DNA of 49,603 bases from Ichthyophonus hoferi (GCA_002751075.1 NAOQ01000099.1:96418-146020); one strand, 5' to 3'; positions 1 through 13,172 are shown, counted from the first letter of the stretch. The notes: generated by a model from the sequence alone, not told the origin. Numbers and translations: made by a program.

Positions 1-1256
1 TTTTGATTTCCTTATGAATTACTATTTTTCGATTTAAAGCGTAAATAATATATTTAACAAACAATAGCAGCGGCATGATTATAAGGTCTATATTCAAAAG
101 ACCTAATTATCTTTTATAACAGTATTAAGAGAATCGAGCATTTTCACTAAATATTTTAGCAAAATGTAAAATATAGTCCTCATAGTTATTTATTATTTAC
201 ACTGACTATTGTTTTGGTATATTGTACTAATATTAATACACAATGAAACTAACCTAGCTTTGATGTCCTCATATATGTAATGCAATTTGAAACTATTAAC
301 AAGCAAGTAAGCCATATTCAATACGTTATGTTTATTAATTTAGCTAACACTTTTTCTGTTGAGCGACCACTAAGATAGTAATTTTTCATTACGGTGAACG
401 TAAAATGAATAAATTTGTAAGGGTGTACACATATGATCGCAGGAAATGGATGGGTAGAAAAGGGTTCAGTTGCAACGGTTATAATATATAACAATATTAG
501 ATCTATCGTTTATCCCTTATGAATTAATTGATAAACATGCACTATCATATCATTTACATAACATGAAAAAATAAGATTATTCATAGAACAAAAAGTATAG
601 TGACGATTATAGAGGTAATCAAATGAAAATAGCTCTAGTATTCCTGTACGATCATAGAAGAATAAACAACTATGCACCAATTAGTAGACCCCGATAAACC
701 CTGTATCACAACTTCGTCTTGCCAAGTATTATTCTTTCTTTGGTGTAATAGTATAGACTATCACATATTCTATAATACAACTCAGTGGGGTGAAAACCAA
801 TTCAAGGTTATGGCGGATCTGAAAAATAAAAATTGACTAGAAACAAACAAAGAATAAAATGACAATAATACATACTGAATAGTGAGGTGAAATATAATAA
901 TTTATAGATAAAAGAGCTTCATGCCATACTAGTATGTGTCACCTAATACTTCTGTTTAAACCAATTTATTATTAAGTTAGGTTGTATGCACAGAAACACA
1001 AGTCAATATATATATATTTAGTATTGTGTTTGTGAATGATGATTGCCCAAGGTAATATGAACAGCCTCATCGTTATCTACAACGACAGCCTCTTTCATTT
1101 AATCTGATAAGCTCCTACAAATCCAGCAATCTACCCCTCAAGTAATGGTAGCCATTATAGCTACCTTCACGCTGATAGGTCAAGAGACCTTCCCCTTAGC
1201 CCCCATTGACCCACAACAACCACAATAAAACATTGTAGTGAGAGCAGATAGAAATT
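1..1256. other. Gene-free AT-rich flank downstream of WRAP73
   Basis: I see no supported gene. The stretch is AT-rich with short TA runs. The somewhat GC-richer part at about 1020-1230 has no long open frame on either strand and no convincing exon. It may be 3' flank or old duplicated material, since a decayed WRAP73 exon follows immediately. Confidence 0.6.
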
Positions 1257-1395
1257 GTGTATTATTGGCAACAAAAAAATACACGATACCAAATTTATCT
1301 TTATATTTTAACATTAACATTAGACTGGCTTCGTTTACGGTCCTTTATACAGCACCTATTTCTATTCTATCAAGGATTATTGTGTGCATATGTAT
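1257..1395 (-). pseudogene. Decayed tandem copy of the last WRAP73 exon
   Basis: This stretch aligns by eye with the real terminal WRAP73 exon (1553-1677), about 295 bp away in the same orientation, including the acceptor-side motif TGTGCATATGTA. In the frame matching the real exon it reads ASLMLMLKYKDKFGIVYF against ASLVLKDRDRFCIVYF in the gene. The copy has an in-frame stop where the gene has the Trp of VEW, a two-codon insertion (LM), and a shifted frame at its 5' end, so it cannot serve as a functional alternative exon as read. It looks like an old tandem duplication of the exon plus flanking intron that then decayed. Identity is roughly two thirds, judged by eye and not computed. Confidence 0.7.
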
Positions 1396-1552
1396 ATATA
1401 TATATATTAATACACATATATTGCGAGTATTTACATATTCTTTACACACCTTATCTTGCTACCATATACATTATCTATACCTATATTACAACTATATTAT
1501 AAGCGTATATTTGTACGGTACATACATACACACATCTGTTAGAAAATATATA

Positions 1553-4500
1553 TTATTTGCTATTTACATTATTAGCACCAAAGTACACTATACAGAATCT
1601 ATCTCTATCTTTCAACACCAAACTAGCTCCATCTACCGCCCATTCTACTGCTCTTATTTTCATTCCTTCTGGGTTTCCTGTGCATATATGTATGTATTGG
1701 GGGAAAGATAAAAAAATTAGCAATGGTATGTGGTGTAGAGAGTAAAAATAAGAAATAGTTGCAGTTGTAGCTAAAAGTACTATCGTAGACCAGTCTGGGG
1801 GGCATGTATATATACATACATACATATATACATCTATATACCTAATTACTCACATCAATACATATGTCCTTATACTTACCTCCATCTAGTTCTGATGGAA
1901 TTTGCAAACAAGAACCGCCCCCGGGTGACCAGAATAGAAGTAAATTTACATCAGTACATAGGGCTAGCATTGGTTGGCCTGGCCTCCATGACATTCCTCT
2001 CACTGGGTTTCGCTAATGGATTTAATTGAAAGTAATTGTTTAATTAATTAGTTAATTTCTTACACAACAATAAGGCTTGCATCTTTTATCTTTTTCTCTT
2101 TATCATTCTCTATATTTTTATGCCTTTCAATCTATGGTATATATATATATATATATATATTGCTTAATAGTATTCTAGTTATATACACTATCTTTCTTCA
2201 TACATTGTTATAATCACACAGCAGGTATCAAGGGAAGGGAAAAAAAGAGAGAGGTAATGTAATTAAGATAGCCAATGAGATAAGACATATAAAAGGGTAA
2301 GGAATGTTGTGCCTGCTAATATACTATTCGGTTTTCTACAATTAAGCTGATTGGGTATAATAACATTAGTAGATAAAACATAGGACAGGCATAAAATAAA
2401 ATAACAGACGAGAAAGAGAGAGAATATAAAGAACAATCCAGTCTAGAAGGAGAGGGTCATACATGGATAAGAATGGCATGGGCCTCTAGGGTACTCATGG
2501 ACCAGATGAACACAGCGTGGGGCATGTTATCTATACAGTGGGCATAGGTTAGTATCTAGCCACCCTATACACTTGTTTTGTATTATACATGAGTAATTTC
2601 CTTGGGTTTATATTAAAATTTAAAATGTTAAAGTGGAATTTTTAGGGTTTATATTGTGATTGGTTGTTGATTGGTTTATATTAACCACTAATTTGAATAG
2701 TATTGGCTATAATCCAAATATATAATAGATGATATTATATATATTATGTGTTGTTTAATATTATCTAATTTATTTAAAATATAATGTATATTATATTAAC
2801 TAGTTTAAAATGTCGTTGTGATCAAGCAAAAAGCCAGATATATCCGAGTAAATTTTACCAAAATAAAAGGAAATAATAATCATCTAGATATGGGGCACTG
2901 TATTTGTAGTGGCTGTGTAGTGTATAATATTTTAATGTAGATAGTTGATAGGTGATCTCTAATAACTATCATAAGGATTTTTATCTAATGGTATTTGTAT
3001 ATACTTCCAAATATATATAGTAAAATAGAGTATAACATAGTGTCATAAACAAAAATAAAATACATCAACCAGAATATAACATAACATAGCACAGCATAAT
3101 ACAACACAATATAATACAATATAATAAAACATAACAAAATATAATATAATAAAATGTAATATAATATAATATAATATAGTACAATACAATACAATACAAT
3201 ACAATACAATATATAATAATCTAACACAATGCAATGCAATATAATATAATATAACACTAGAACACAAGAGAACACAAAACAATATAATCTAATATAATAC
3301 AAAACAAAATAATATAATACAATACAATACAATACAATACAATACAATACAATATATTGTAACACAATACAATACAACATAATATAATACAACGCAATAC
3401 TATACAATACAATAGAGTATCAAATAATCCAACATAATACAATCGACTATAATGCCAATATAACCACACAGTCCTACCATTTCTTGTAGCCAGATATTCT
3501 CCATTTTCACTAAATATCACCTGACTTACTCCTACTCTCGGATTGGGTTGCGCAGTATCTTGTACTATAGAGTCTATGGCTATTGGTCCAGATAGTAGAT
3601 CATCTATGTGTGTGTAATTCTAAGTATGCAATAGAAGTATATATGATGGAATATCATAAGCTATGATACAATATAATATCATACAATATTATATATAATG
3701 GTATAATATACACATGCCTACTAATATATGTGCGTACCAGTTTAAATATTTTTTTGATTGGCTACCTACATGTAGTTAAAAAATTATAAATATATAGTGT
3801 CGAGTAAAAGTCGTCCAATAATGATATCACATTGATATAAACGTAGGGTAACTACCAATAAATAAAGCCATACTATTCATATGGTGTAAATCGTTCAAAT
3901 GTTTACTCTTTAAAAGTTTCAACAACCTTCCGGCACAGCTATGACTAATCAGGATAGTAGCAGAGAAAGAAGTGATTAGACTAAAATGATGTCAGAAACT
4001 ACCATATTAGCAATAATATGAGAAAGTATGATTGGTTAAGACAACTCGTTGGTGTAAAAGGAGTGATACTAAAATCCACACTTAAATATGACGTACAATT
4101 CAAATATTATTGGCTGCAGAAAAAAAGGACTTGCTATTGGTATTACACTATTTAATATATTTAATAAACCAATCAAGTCGTTGTCACAAACCTAATAAGC
4201 ATTCCAATGCAATACGTTGATCTAGTCACGATATATATAGATCAATATACATAGTAATATATTAGAAAAGTATATATGGGTATATAGGGGGCTATCCTAT
4301 ATTAACTTAAATATGCATGCATAGCTTTCTTAAAGGGAATATTAATCATATCATAAGAGCATTGTAGACCAATTATGTTCTAATATCACCTACATGTTGG
4401 TTTGCTAGGGCCCAGTTTGTAGCTAGAAACGGCGGCTAACTCGGTAACTTCTTTAAAAAATTCCTGGGGTAGACATAATTAATTACTAATTACTATTATA

Positions 4501-7500
4501 ACCAACAGAAATAGATATATGGTATAGCAATAGGAGAAGTGCATAAATATTTATATTTGTAATATTGTTTTCTTCTTTCAACGTACACATAATTCATTTT
4601 TCTGATACCACTACTTTTGCAATACAAATGCCAAATTGATTCCCATAAATCTCTTGGTCTCTATCCGTATAGGTCTACCACAAAAGAAATCATTTAATTA
4701 TTTAAACTTCAAGTTGCACATCTCTTTTTTACCACACCATATTACTACCATACATGCATACATACATACATACATACATATATACATACATACATACATA
4801 TATACATACGTACATACATACATACATATATACATACGTACATACATACACACATATATACATACGTACATACATACATACATATATACATACGTACATA
4901 CATACATACACACACACATACACAAAAATATATCCATACACCATCACAATTAATCTACACAACTGCCTGTATAATGCCAACATAACATATAACGACACAC
5001 CTGCCTCTAGCTATAAATCAGCCACTCTGTCTATTTAATAATACCCAATGTAGTCTTTGTTCATTTTCTAACAAAGTAACCAATTCCAATATGGTTCTCT
5101 CACTTTTACCACATGCCCCGCTATGTATTCTCTCATATATATACGCTATCAAATCTTGATTCTTGATAGTAGAGTATATCATTGTAAAAAAGAAAAAAAA
5201 AGAAAAAAAAAGAAAAAGAAACAAGTATAACATCTTTACTGTGTTAGACCTGAACTGGTCTTGATGGTTGAAGATGGCCATAGGCTTCCAGGTTAGTACA
5301 TTTAGGATCTCCACCTGGTATAATAGAATAATATGTTAATATGTTAGTATAGTAGTATAATAGTATAATAGTATGTTAGTATAATAGTATAATAGTATAA
5401 TAATATGTTAGTATAATAGTATAATAGTATAATAATATAATAGTATAATAGTATAGTAATATGTTCGTATAATAGTATAATAGTATAATAGTATAATATT
5501 ATAATAGTATAATAGTATAATTTATAGTATAATTAATAGTATAATAGTATAGTAGTATAGTAATATGTTAGTATAGTAGTATAGTAATATGTTAGTATAA
5601 TAGTATAATATTATAATAGTATAATAGTATAATTAATAGTATAATAGTATAGTAGTATAATAGTATAATAGTATAATTAATAGTATAATAGTATAGTAGT
5701 ATAATAGTATAATAGTATAATTAATAGTATAATAGTATAGTAGTATAATTAATGGTATAATAGTATAAGGGTGTAATAGTATAATAACATATATACAGAC
5801 AAGTTAATAGAATAGGGTGCGCACATAGCATGTCTCACTGCATGTATACTATATAACTAAACGGGTTACTATGGCTACCATATAAAGACAACCCAATTAG
5901 GCATTATGTCTGCGGCAATGTTCTAGGACATCTTTAAGAGTGTATTTATTTATTTATTTCTCTTTCACTGAGTGAGTCGTACATAAAGAAATAGACAAGG
6001 GGCTAATAGACTGAATGGTTTAATAGCAAAAGAGAGAAAAAAGGAAAGAGATAAGAGATAGAGAGAGAGAGAAAACATAGGCAAACAGGGTACTGTACTA
6101 CATGTACACATACACTATATAAACACGCAGCCTACCCTCTGATCATAGGATCCCACGGCCACAAAGAGGCCATCAGGAGACCATGACACGCAACGTACAC
6201 CTAGGGCTAGGCGGTCGTCACTATAGCTTCCTACTGGTCTGCCTTGCATATCATATAAAAGAACCTTGTGCTATAGGCGTGGTTCGTGGTTGGGGGCAAG
6301 TAGGTTAGTGTACTTGGTATATATTTGTATTTTGGTTGGTTGTTACAATGTCTTTATTTGGGTTGATCTTATGTAGTTTTATATTGGATCATATCATATC
6401 ATACCATATCATACCATATCATAACATAACAGACTATACTATATCCTATCATACTCCGTACGTAAGTTAATACACATATATACCCTGTGATGCCATATGT
6501 GTATACAAGAGAAGAACATGCCTTTAATAGTGAGTCCCACACACAGAGAAGACCATCATTGGCTGGTGACCAAGCTATATCCTCTAGTGATTGGGTACTC
6601 ACACGAAATGCCTATTAAGAGCACAGTAATTGGTCAGAAAATTTTAAATTGTTTTAATCACAGCCAGTACACTACTATTCACGCTATTATAATTATATTA
6701 AAAGAAATATTATATTCTCTTTCTTAAGAGGCTGGTGTTCCCAACTGTGTCTGTTGTGTTTGCTTAAAAAGAGAGTACCTTGTTAAACAGATAACATACA
6801 TCATCATCGCTGGTGGTAGAGAGAGAGAAAAAGAGAAAGCACCTTGCCCCTAGAATATTATACCAAAAAAAAAAAACATTAATGCTATATACATATATTA
6901 GATTGATAATAAGGTTTCAATTATACCACCATTAATATGATATCAAGAATAACACTTGTATGCGGTCAATTTTAAAGCGGAGATTTAAATGTTTTATATG
7001 TCCTACCTTGACCAATGCCCAGGTTGTAGCGTTCACTATACACACACTATCTTTACAATCCCATCTTTGGGCTACAGCCAGAAAGAGCCCATCTTCGGAA
7101 AAGCTTATACCTAATAAAGAACCAATAACCAATACATAATAAGCATTAAAATATATTTAACTATGGTTAATTTGTATTTAAATTAATAGCCAATAATGTC
7201 AATAAAAATCAGGTATTAGCTGTAGGCCACACCTTGGGTATATATCTACCTATATATATGTTCCTTTATTAATTCCATGTTTTCAGACCGTGATTATAGT
7301 ACACTGACGCCATTTCTTCATATTTTCTCTATCTAAATGGACATTATTTAGGATAAGGGTATTATAGAAAACATATGTTTCATTAAAAAGCATGAAACAA
7401 CAACTCGGCCAAACTATAGTTACGATATATATATATATATATATATACATCAATGTGAAAGGTATTTCAACTAGAGTAGCAAGACATTCTTAATAACATA

Positions 7501-9224
7501 CTTGGGATCAGATTAACATAATTGAGTTATAAATTGGATATTGTAGTCTGTACAAAGGAAGGTCATCCATGAATGTAATCCTTCCCTCATATAGGAAATA
7601 TAATTGCATAACATACACTCTAAATGAACATGTGGTTCATAATCATAATAATAATACTACCATTGGAGTATATATATATTACAAACCCCGTTGCCAATAT
7701 TTCTTTTATCCAAGCAACCAATCAAAATTATCCACCATAAGATTAACATTTAAAGTTAAGCATTTACCAAAGAAAATCATAAAAGATAAAACGGTTTTAA
7801 TATACAAAGATATTATACTATTTATCTCAAAGGTGAATTAAAATTTTAAACCCATTTTAAATCAATTAAATTGGGTGCATCATCAACTCATTAGGAAAAT
7901 CAGAATCAATTTACTAACCCTTTTTAGGAAACTTAGGATATTCGATAGAGGTGGCTCTCTTTCCAGCCAATGACCATACAGTAATTCTAATCTGAAAAAA
8001 GTCAATCAATGAGTAGATATAAATTATATGCATAAAAAGATGATATACATGTATATAGCATCATAAGGTATATTAAAAATTAGAGCCAATGGGGGATATA
8101 GTAGGTATAATAATACTTTTTAAAAGCTCAACCAAGAGTGGATATAAAATATAAATATAAAGTATAATAAGTGGCATTAAAAAACTTGAGCCAATGGGTG
8201 GACATTATGTTTCGTTGTATTATCCCATGTAGTCTATGCATATATATCCTATTGGGACAAAATTCATAAAAACAATATAAAGGTAAACGCACTTTAAAAC
8301 CATATTTTTTAAAATGGCATAATACTGTTTCATATATAACCACAAGTGTGCATGTGTATAGATAGATCTTATTACTAAATATGGTTATATAGGGCATAGG
8401 GTATATATATAGTGCATGCATACGGATTGGTTTTACATATTTCATATTTCCCACCCCGGTGTTAGGGTTCTATTCAGGCTACGATCTACTTTACTAAGTA
8501 AAAATACATGCATATGCAAACACTCATGTATCTAAGCAGCACACTTCATTATTTAATATATATACACGCATGTGTGCTTGAACGCAGTGCTACTAAGGTA
8601 CATTACTTGTAACTCCGCTGTACTTAGAATATGAAGACTATCGGGACTCCACCGAGCTGCAGTTAGGCCTGCAACAAAGAGAGGTGGTGTGGGTAAGGGA
8701 AGGGCTACGTACATACACTATTAAGCATGATATACGTGGTAATTCTTCACATTGAATTGCCTTCTGAAAACCATCCTGACCAATTCCCAGTGTACCATTA
8801 TCCAAGAATACTAGTACCCGGAAGAGGTAAACAAAAGGCAGCTATGATTGGTAAAAGAGACTATATATATACATGTGAATATGTTTCTGTAGAGCCCTCA
8901 TCCATATACCTATAAAGGCTATGAAGTAAAGCTACTATCTATTTACATAATAAATATATATAGTATGCGGGTTATTATCTCCTCACCTACAGCCCCTTCA
9001 TCAATGCTACATTTCCAGGATGTATTCTCTACACACCACACCTGGATAAGACTTCGCTTGGGAATCACACACAGAATGTACCTGTGTCCATTACGTCACA
9101 ATTAGTCATAGTTGTGTGTCAAAGAAGAAAAAAATACAGGAGAGTAATCAAAACATAGTGAAAGGAGCAAGTGACAGCGAAATAAATAGTAAATAGTAAT
9201 AATAGTGATCGTAATAGTAATCTA

Positions 9225-9261
<37 letters not shown>

Positions 9262-9313
9262 GTAATAGTAATAGTAGTAGTAATGACAATAAGAATCCTA
9301 AAACAACAGCAAA

Positions 9314-9352
<39 letters not shown>

Positions 9353-9792
9353 TTGATAATAATAGCAACAATAATAGTAATAATAATAAATGCATATTAA
9401 ACACAAGTATAGGATAGTATAAACATCTATCACAAATATGAGAGAAGTAGATAACTAAAACCAATTTTCTATCCTGTGCTATCTTTATATCTACCACAAC
9501 AAGTTATTTGTGGCTACAAAGGCTCAAAGATAATACTCGCTCACCTAGAGTCTGAGGACCATTCTATCTCTCTAGGTATATCTTTGCACTCAAAAATCAT
9601 TGGTTTTTCTGGTTGTGATATCTCATTAATGAATAGTTTATTCTGCATTTGCCAGGCTATCAAGTGCCCCGACGGGGATGTTTTGACAATATAATTACTA
9701 CATTTATACATTACTGAAAACTCCAAGGTCAGTGGCGCCTCGATAGTAGAACTCTCTACTGATAATCCTTTTTCATACATTTCTGAAGACAT
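1553..9792 (-). CDS. WRAP73: WRAP73 (WDR8) WD40-repeat protein, 13 exons
   Basis: WD40 protein of the WRAP73/WDR8 family, which in animals and fission yeast works with SSX2IP/Msd1-type partners at centrosomes and spindle poles. Exons: 9545-9792, 8987-9081, 8607-8668, 7919-7991, 7007-7110, 6522-6611, 6136-6270, 5250-5314, 5045-5120, 3478-3619, 2463-2530, 1880-2012, 1553-1677; all phases join, giving 471 aa (human about 460). Family-diagnostic strings in order: IEWSSDS, ILCVIPKRSLIQVW, QRWDCKDSVCIV, LLCVWDSLLKHKVLLYD, VAVGSYDQR, EILNVLTWK, GEYLATRN, DNMPHAVFIW and FCIVYF. The first ATG after the upstream in-frame stop is at 9792 and gives a longer N terminus than the human protein. Exon 9 (5045-5120) is the least certain: its phase fits but its sequence is divergent. 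Intron 6 has a GC donor. Introns 8, 9 and 10 are filled with simple repeats. Confidence 0.93.
2138..2161. repeat. (TA)n microsatellite
   Basis: Pure TA dinucleotide run inside WRAP73 intron 11. Similar runs lie at 7425-7447, 12886-12914 and 31808-31837. Confidence 0.95.
3011..3420. repeat. Degenerate ATAAT/ACAAT pentanucleotide array
   Basis: About 400 bp of near-continuous five-base units (AATAC, AATAT, AACAC variants) in WRAP73 intron 10. Stops are rare on the minus strand because the unit translates as a YCIVL-like string, so the long open frames here are artefacts of the repeat. Confidence 0.95.
4750..4925. repeat. (CATA)n tetranucleotide array
   Basis: Tandem CATA units with interspersed TATA and CGTA variants in WRAP73 intron 9. 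The variants recur about every 30-40 bp (ATACGTACATACATAC blocks), which suggests second-order duplication of a longer unit. Confidence 0.95.
5325..5790. repeat. AATAGTAT octamer array with higher-order units
   Basis: About 465 bp built almost wholly from TAGTATAA/AATAGTAT units in WRAP73 intron 8, starting within 15 bp of the exon 8 acceptor. Longer blocks containing AATATGTTAGTAT or AATTAATAGTAT recur, so the array has higher-order periodicity. Confidence 0.95.
9189..9390. repeat. (AAT)n trinucleotide tracts
   Basis: Two AAT/AGT-rich trinucleotide tracts with a short unique spacer in WRAP73 intron 1. The poly-Leu and poly-Tyr open frames on the minus strand are repeat artefacts. Confidence 0.95.
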
Positions 9793-11633
9793 GCTATTGT
9801 TACTGGTATAGCTTCGAGTCCTTGCGCATTGCAAGAGAGAAGAGGAGGCGACGGGAGAGAAAGGGAAGGGAGGCGGGGTCCCCACCTAAGGTCTTTATTA
9901 ACCAGGATGTTGTGACGGCTTCTTATTAGTTTTTTCAGTATCTCGGAAACGTTCTCGTATATTGTTGATTAATAATTTAGCCCGGCACAGAATAACTAAC
10001 AAAAAGATAGTGAAATGTAACCTTATGGCTTTTTTCCAAGTAGGTATTTAGAGGAATGTTATGCAAAATAATTGTTGCCTATATGTCGAACTACCTTTAA
10101 GATATTTCCCTGACTTGTCTGTGTAGTGATATATCTCTATTGATTACATAAATGTATATTAACATACGCAAATGTGTTTTATTATCATATAATTTTACTT
10201 TTCTCGTAACAATCATCAATAATCATCAGCCTAATATAGAACGTGAAAGAAAATGATTATATTATATTTTTGAATTTCCCGCGTTTAAAGGCTTTTATTC
10301 ACTTCTTTTAAAAATAATGAATATCATTGGTCAACAGAATCTGCAGTCATGTAGCTTAAGCACGGGATATTAAAATATTACAGAGTAGCATGTGCGAGAT
10401 TTACATTATGATTTTTTTAGGAAATGTACAATGTTTTTCATTTATACTTTTTATTATTAGATATTATTTTTCTATTGTTTATATTATACCTATTAATTAA
10501 AAGTTCATTATTGTTTAGTCCTTTTAGTTAAATCATAATAGTTCGCATGGATTATTCCCGTAAGGTAAATACACAATAAAACCTCTTTACTAAAATCAAT
10601 CAGTACTTCAAATGCTATAATAGTATTATACACAGGATACTATTGTATTTGCTATGAATAAATTAATTATATCTCGATTAAAGTAACTACAGTGGTTGGT
10701 AATAATCAGCGATTAAACGAAGATTATGCGTGATCAACAGTGAATGCCTAGTGCAATAAGGCGATGGAAAACGCCAAATTTCCAGAAAAAAAAAGGAGCA
10801 ATTGTAAATAACTTGGGTGATGCAATTTCAATGAACAACGCAGCTTTATGTGCTCTTCCTGAACCCATAATTTATTTTTTCTCGTTGGTGCAAATTTTGT
10901 GTGTGAATTAATTAAATGTGTTAGGTATTTATTGAGTTTTATATTATCATTTATTACCTCCAAGTTTTCAGTTATACCTGTTTAGCTCTTTATGGCCTTT
11001 TTCTTTTCCCTTTTTATGTGTAGTATGTTTTTTTATCAACTTAATAGCTATAAGAACACTATATTGCATTATAACATTCTGGAATGAGGTTCTCCAAGTC
11101 GTATAAGAGGGTAAATCTGTATTAGGTAGAAAAATATAAAATGTGGGCATCGGTACTAAAATACGATAAGGAAACAAAAGAATTGAAGTGATTGACTAAT
11201 AAAAGCCAAATAAACTTGTTATCTATCATGGAATGAATTATAAGAACAACCTAAAACTAAACTGTATCATACTCTGTGACAAATATAAGGTCTTTTAATA
11301 TTAAATAAAATAATAAATACAAATACTTTTGGTCCTACGAAACTAATTATGGGTTCGTTCCTTTTGTGGGCGAGCGGGTAATTGGAGCCAATGAGGAAAT
11401 TCATGTGAGGTCCCTATATGGATAGAATTCACATTTATGTTTTCATCTTTTCAAGTACGCATCTGAATTAGTAAAGTACTTGTAGGTCATACCATGATTC
11501 TAATCCAAGCAGTAAATTAATTTGGAATAAAATTAAAATAAACCAATAATATTGTTAACATTAAACTTAACCGAATCATAATGTCTGTTCGGAGAGCCGT
11601 TAAACCGCCTAAGCTCCCGTGCCTCACAGCTAG
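9793..11633. other. Divergent intergenic region between WRAP73 and deoC
   Basis: A 1.8 kb AT-rich spacer upstream of both divergent genes. No gene is supported. Short notable elements are an E2F-like TTTCCCGC at 10275-10282, an ATTGG/CCAAT pair at 11381-11393, and a decayed copy of a dispersed repeat at about 10690-10743. Confidence 0.6.
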
Positions 11634-11640
11634 TATAAAA
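11634..11640 (+). promoter_or_regulatory. TATA box of deoC
   Basis: TATAAAA lies 67 bp upstream of the deoC ATG, about 240 bp downstream of a CCAAT motif. Spacing would put transcription start near 11665, with a short leader. A leader intron ending at TTTTTAG (11679) is possible but unproven. Confidence 0.7.
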
Positions 11641-11706
11641 CTAATCAATTTTGGTTCGGAATAGCAGAGCCATTTTTATTTGTTTTTAGTTGTTTCCGTA
11701 TTCAGA

Positions 11707-12883
11707 ATGTCTGCCATGACTGCCACCCAGGTTGCCTCTTACATTGACCACACCATCCTTAAGGCAAATGCTGTAACTTCTGAAGTTGACAAGCTTTGCA
11801 AGGAGGCTGCTGAACACAAATTCATGAGCGTGTGTGTCAACCCTTCCTGGGTTCCATATGTAAGTACACTTAACTCTGAAAGTAAAAGCTATCCTGACCT
11901 CCTTTTATGTATTATTAACAACACAATTTAGCTGTATTTTTATGTTATTGATATCGTGGCCAACACATTTCTCTACTCTTTTCTCAGTGCTCTGAGAAGC
12001 TTAAAGGTACTCGGGTGAAGGTGTGCACTGTGATTGGCTTCCCTCTTGGTGCCACTTCCACTGCCTCCAAGGCCTTCGAGGCTGAGCATGCCGTTAAGGA
12101 GGGTGCCACCGAGATTGACATGGTCATCAACATTGGCTGGGTCAAGGATGCTAAGTGGGACATGGTCAAGAAGGATGTCGTTGCTGTTGTTGAGGTGAGT
12201 AACATAATACGATTTTTCTTGTTTTATCTTTATACTGAGCCCTCCTTCTACTGTGGACCGTTCCCCAGCTTGGGCATTGTTTGTAATCTCCTTGCATTTA
12301 TCATTGAATCTACACCCCAACCTATTTCAGAGTCATACCTACCTTTATAACCATATCTGTATGACAAACCACAACCACCTATCTAACCATAATATCACCC
12401 TGTTCCAACAGGCATCTAAAAAGGCTAGTAACCACATTGTAGTTAAGGTTATTCTTGAGACCTGCCTGCTTACCGATGAGCAAATTGTTAAAGTTAGCGA
12501 AATCTGCAAGGAGGCTAAGGCTGACTTTGTCAAAACCTCTACTGGTTTCTCTACTGCTGGTGCCACTGCTCATCATGTTAGGTATGTATAGAAGAGGGTC
12601 ATGATGGTTTGGGGTTGACTGGAATATATATATATATGTATTATCTACATAATAAGGTTCCACGCTTTTTATTTGTATATGTGATAGTTTTTACATTACT
12701 CTACGTACATGTCTATGTACACTTTCACTGAAATGAAACATATCTATAACTGTATCCATATTGTACTTGTTTGTATATATATATGAAAATATTGGGTTTG
12801 CGTGTTTCCACATATATGCTAGAATACATACATACTTTCTATATACTAATATAAAGATTATCATGATTTTATGAACTACACTA

Positions 12884-12916
<33 letters not shown>

Positions 12917-13123
12917 GTCAGTTATCCAACACTAACATACAACTATTTATTCCACAGTATCATGAGAGCTACAGTAGGCCCTGACATGGGTGTCAAGGCC
13001 TCTGGTGGAATCCGCGACTATGCCTCAGCTATGGCTATGATTAACGCTGGTGCCAACCGTTTGGGCTGCAGCTCCGGTGTAGCTATTGTTAGTGGCAGTG
13101 CCGCTGCTGGTACCGGTTATTAA
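11707..13123 (+). CDS. deoC: Deoxyribose-phosphate aldolase (DERA)
   Basis: Class I aldolase cleaving 2-deoxyribose-5-phosphate to glyceraldehyde-3-phosphate and acetaldehyde, used in deoxynucleoside catabolism. Exons 11707-11859, 11988-12194, 12412-12581, 12958-13123 join in phase to 231 aa, the compact size common among bacterial DeoC proteins. Visible family motifs: SYIDHTILK near residue 12, CVNPSWV near 43, VIGFPLG near 66, [10 protein letters not shown] with Asp95, [10 protein letters not shown] with the predicted Schiff-base Lys161, and [10 protein letters not shown] with Lys190. The start is the ATG at 11707, preceded by a TATA box; an in-frame ATG three codons later (11716) is a close alternative. 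Introns have GTAAGT, GTGAGT and GTATGT donors. Coding bases are far more GC-rich than the introns, as in SAHH, which suggests high expression. The compact bacterial-like form raises an old-transfer question that needs a tree. Confidence 0.97.
12886..12914. repeat. (TA)n microsatellite in deoC intron 3
   Basis: Pure TA run about 45 bp before the exon 4 acceptor. Confidence 0.9.
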
Positions 13124-13166
13124 ATACTCGATAGCTTTTTAATTTTTTGAAAGAAAATAATAGGAA

Positions 13167-13172
13167 AATAAA
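13167..13172 (+). terminator. Candidate poly(A) signal of deoC
   Basis: AATAAA 44 bp after the stop codon, in an A-rich 3' flank. Confidence 0.6.

Noticed and set aside
1080-1230. Possible extra 3' exon of WRAP73 in a GC-richer stretch
   Set aside because: No acceptor gives an open frame that joins the known exons, and the gene already ends in phase with a normal stop at 1553.
2985-3520. Long minus-strand open frames rich in YCIVL repeats
   Set aside because: They are translations of a degenerate pentanucleotide array in a WRAP73 intron. Only 3478-3619 is exonic.
4636-5038. Open frames of HTYI or VCMY repeats on both strands
   Set aside because: Artefact of the CATA tetranucleotide repeat.
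9119-9433. Poly-Leu/poly-Tyr frame resembling a membrane protein
   Set aside because: Artefact of AAT trinucleotide tracts inside WRAP73 intron 1.
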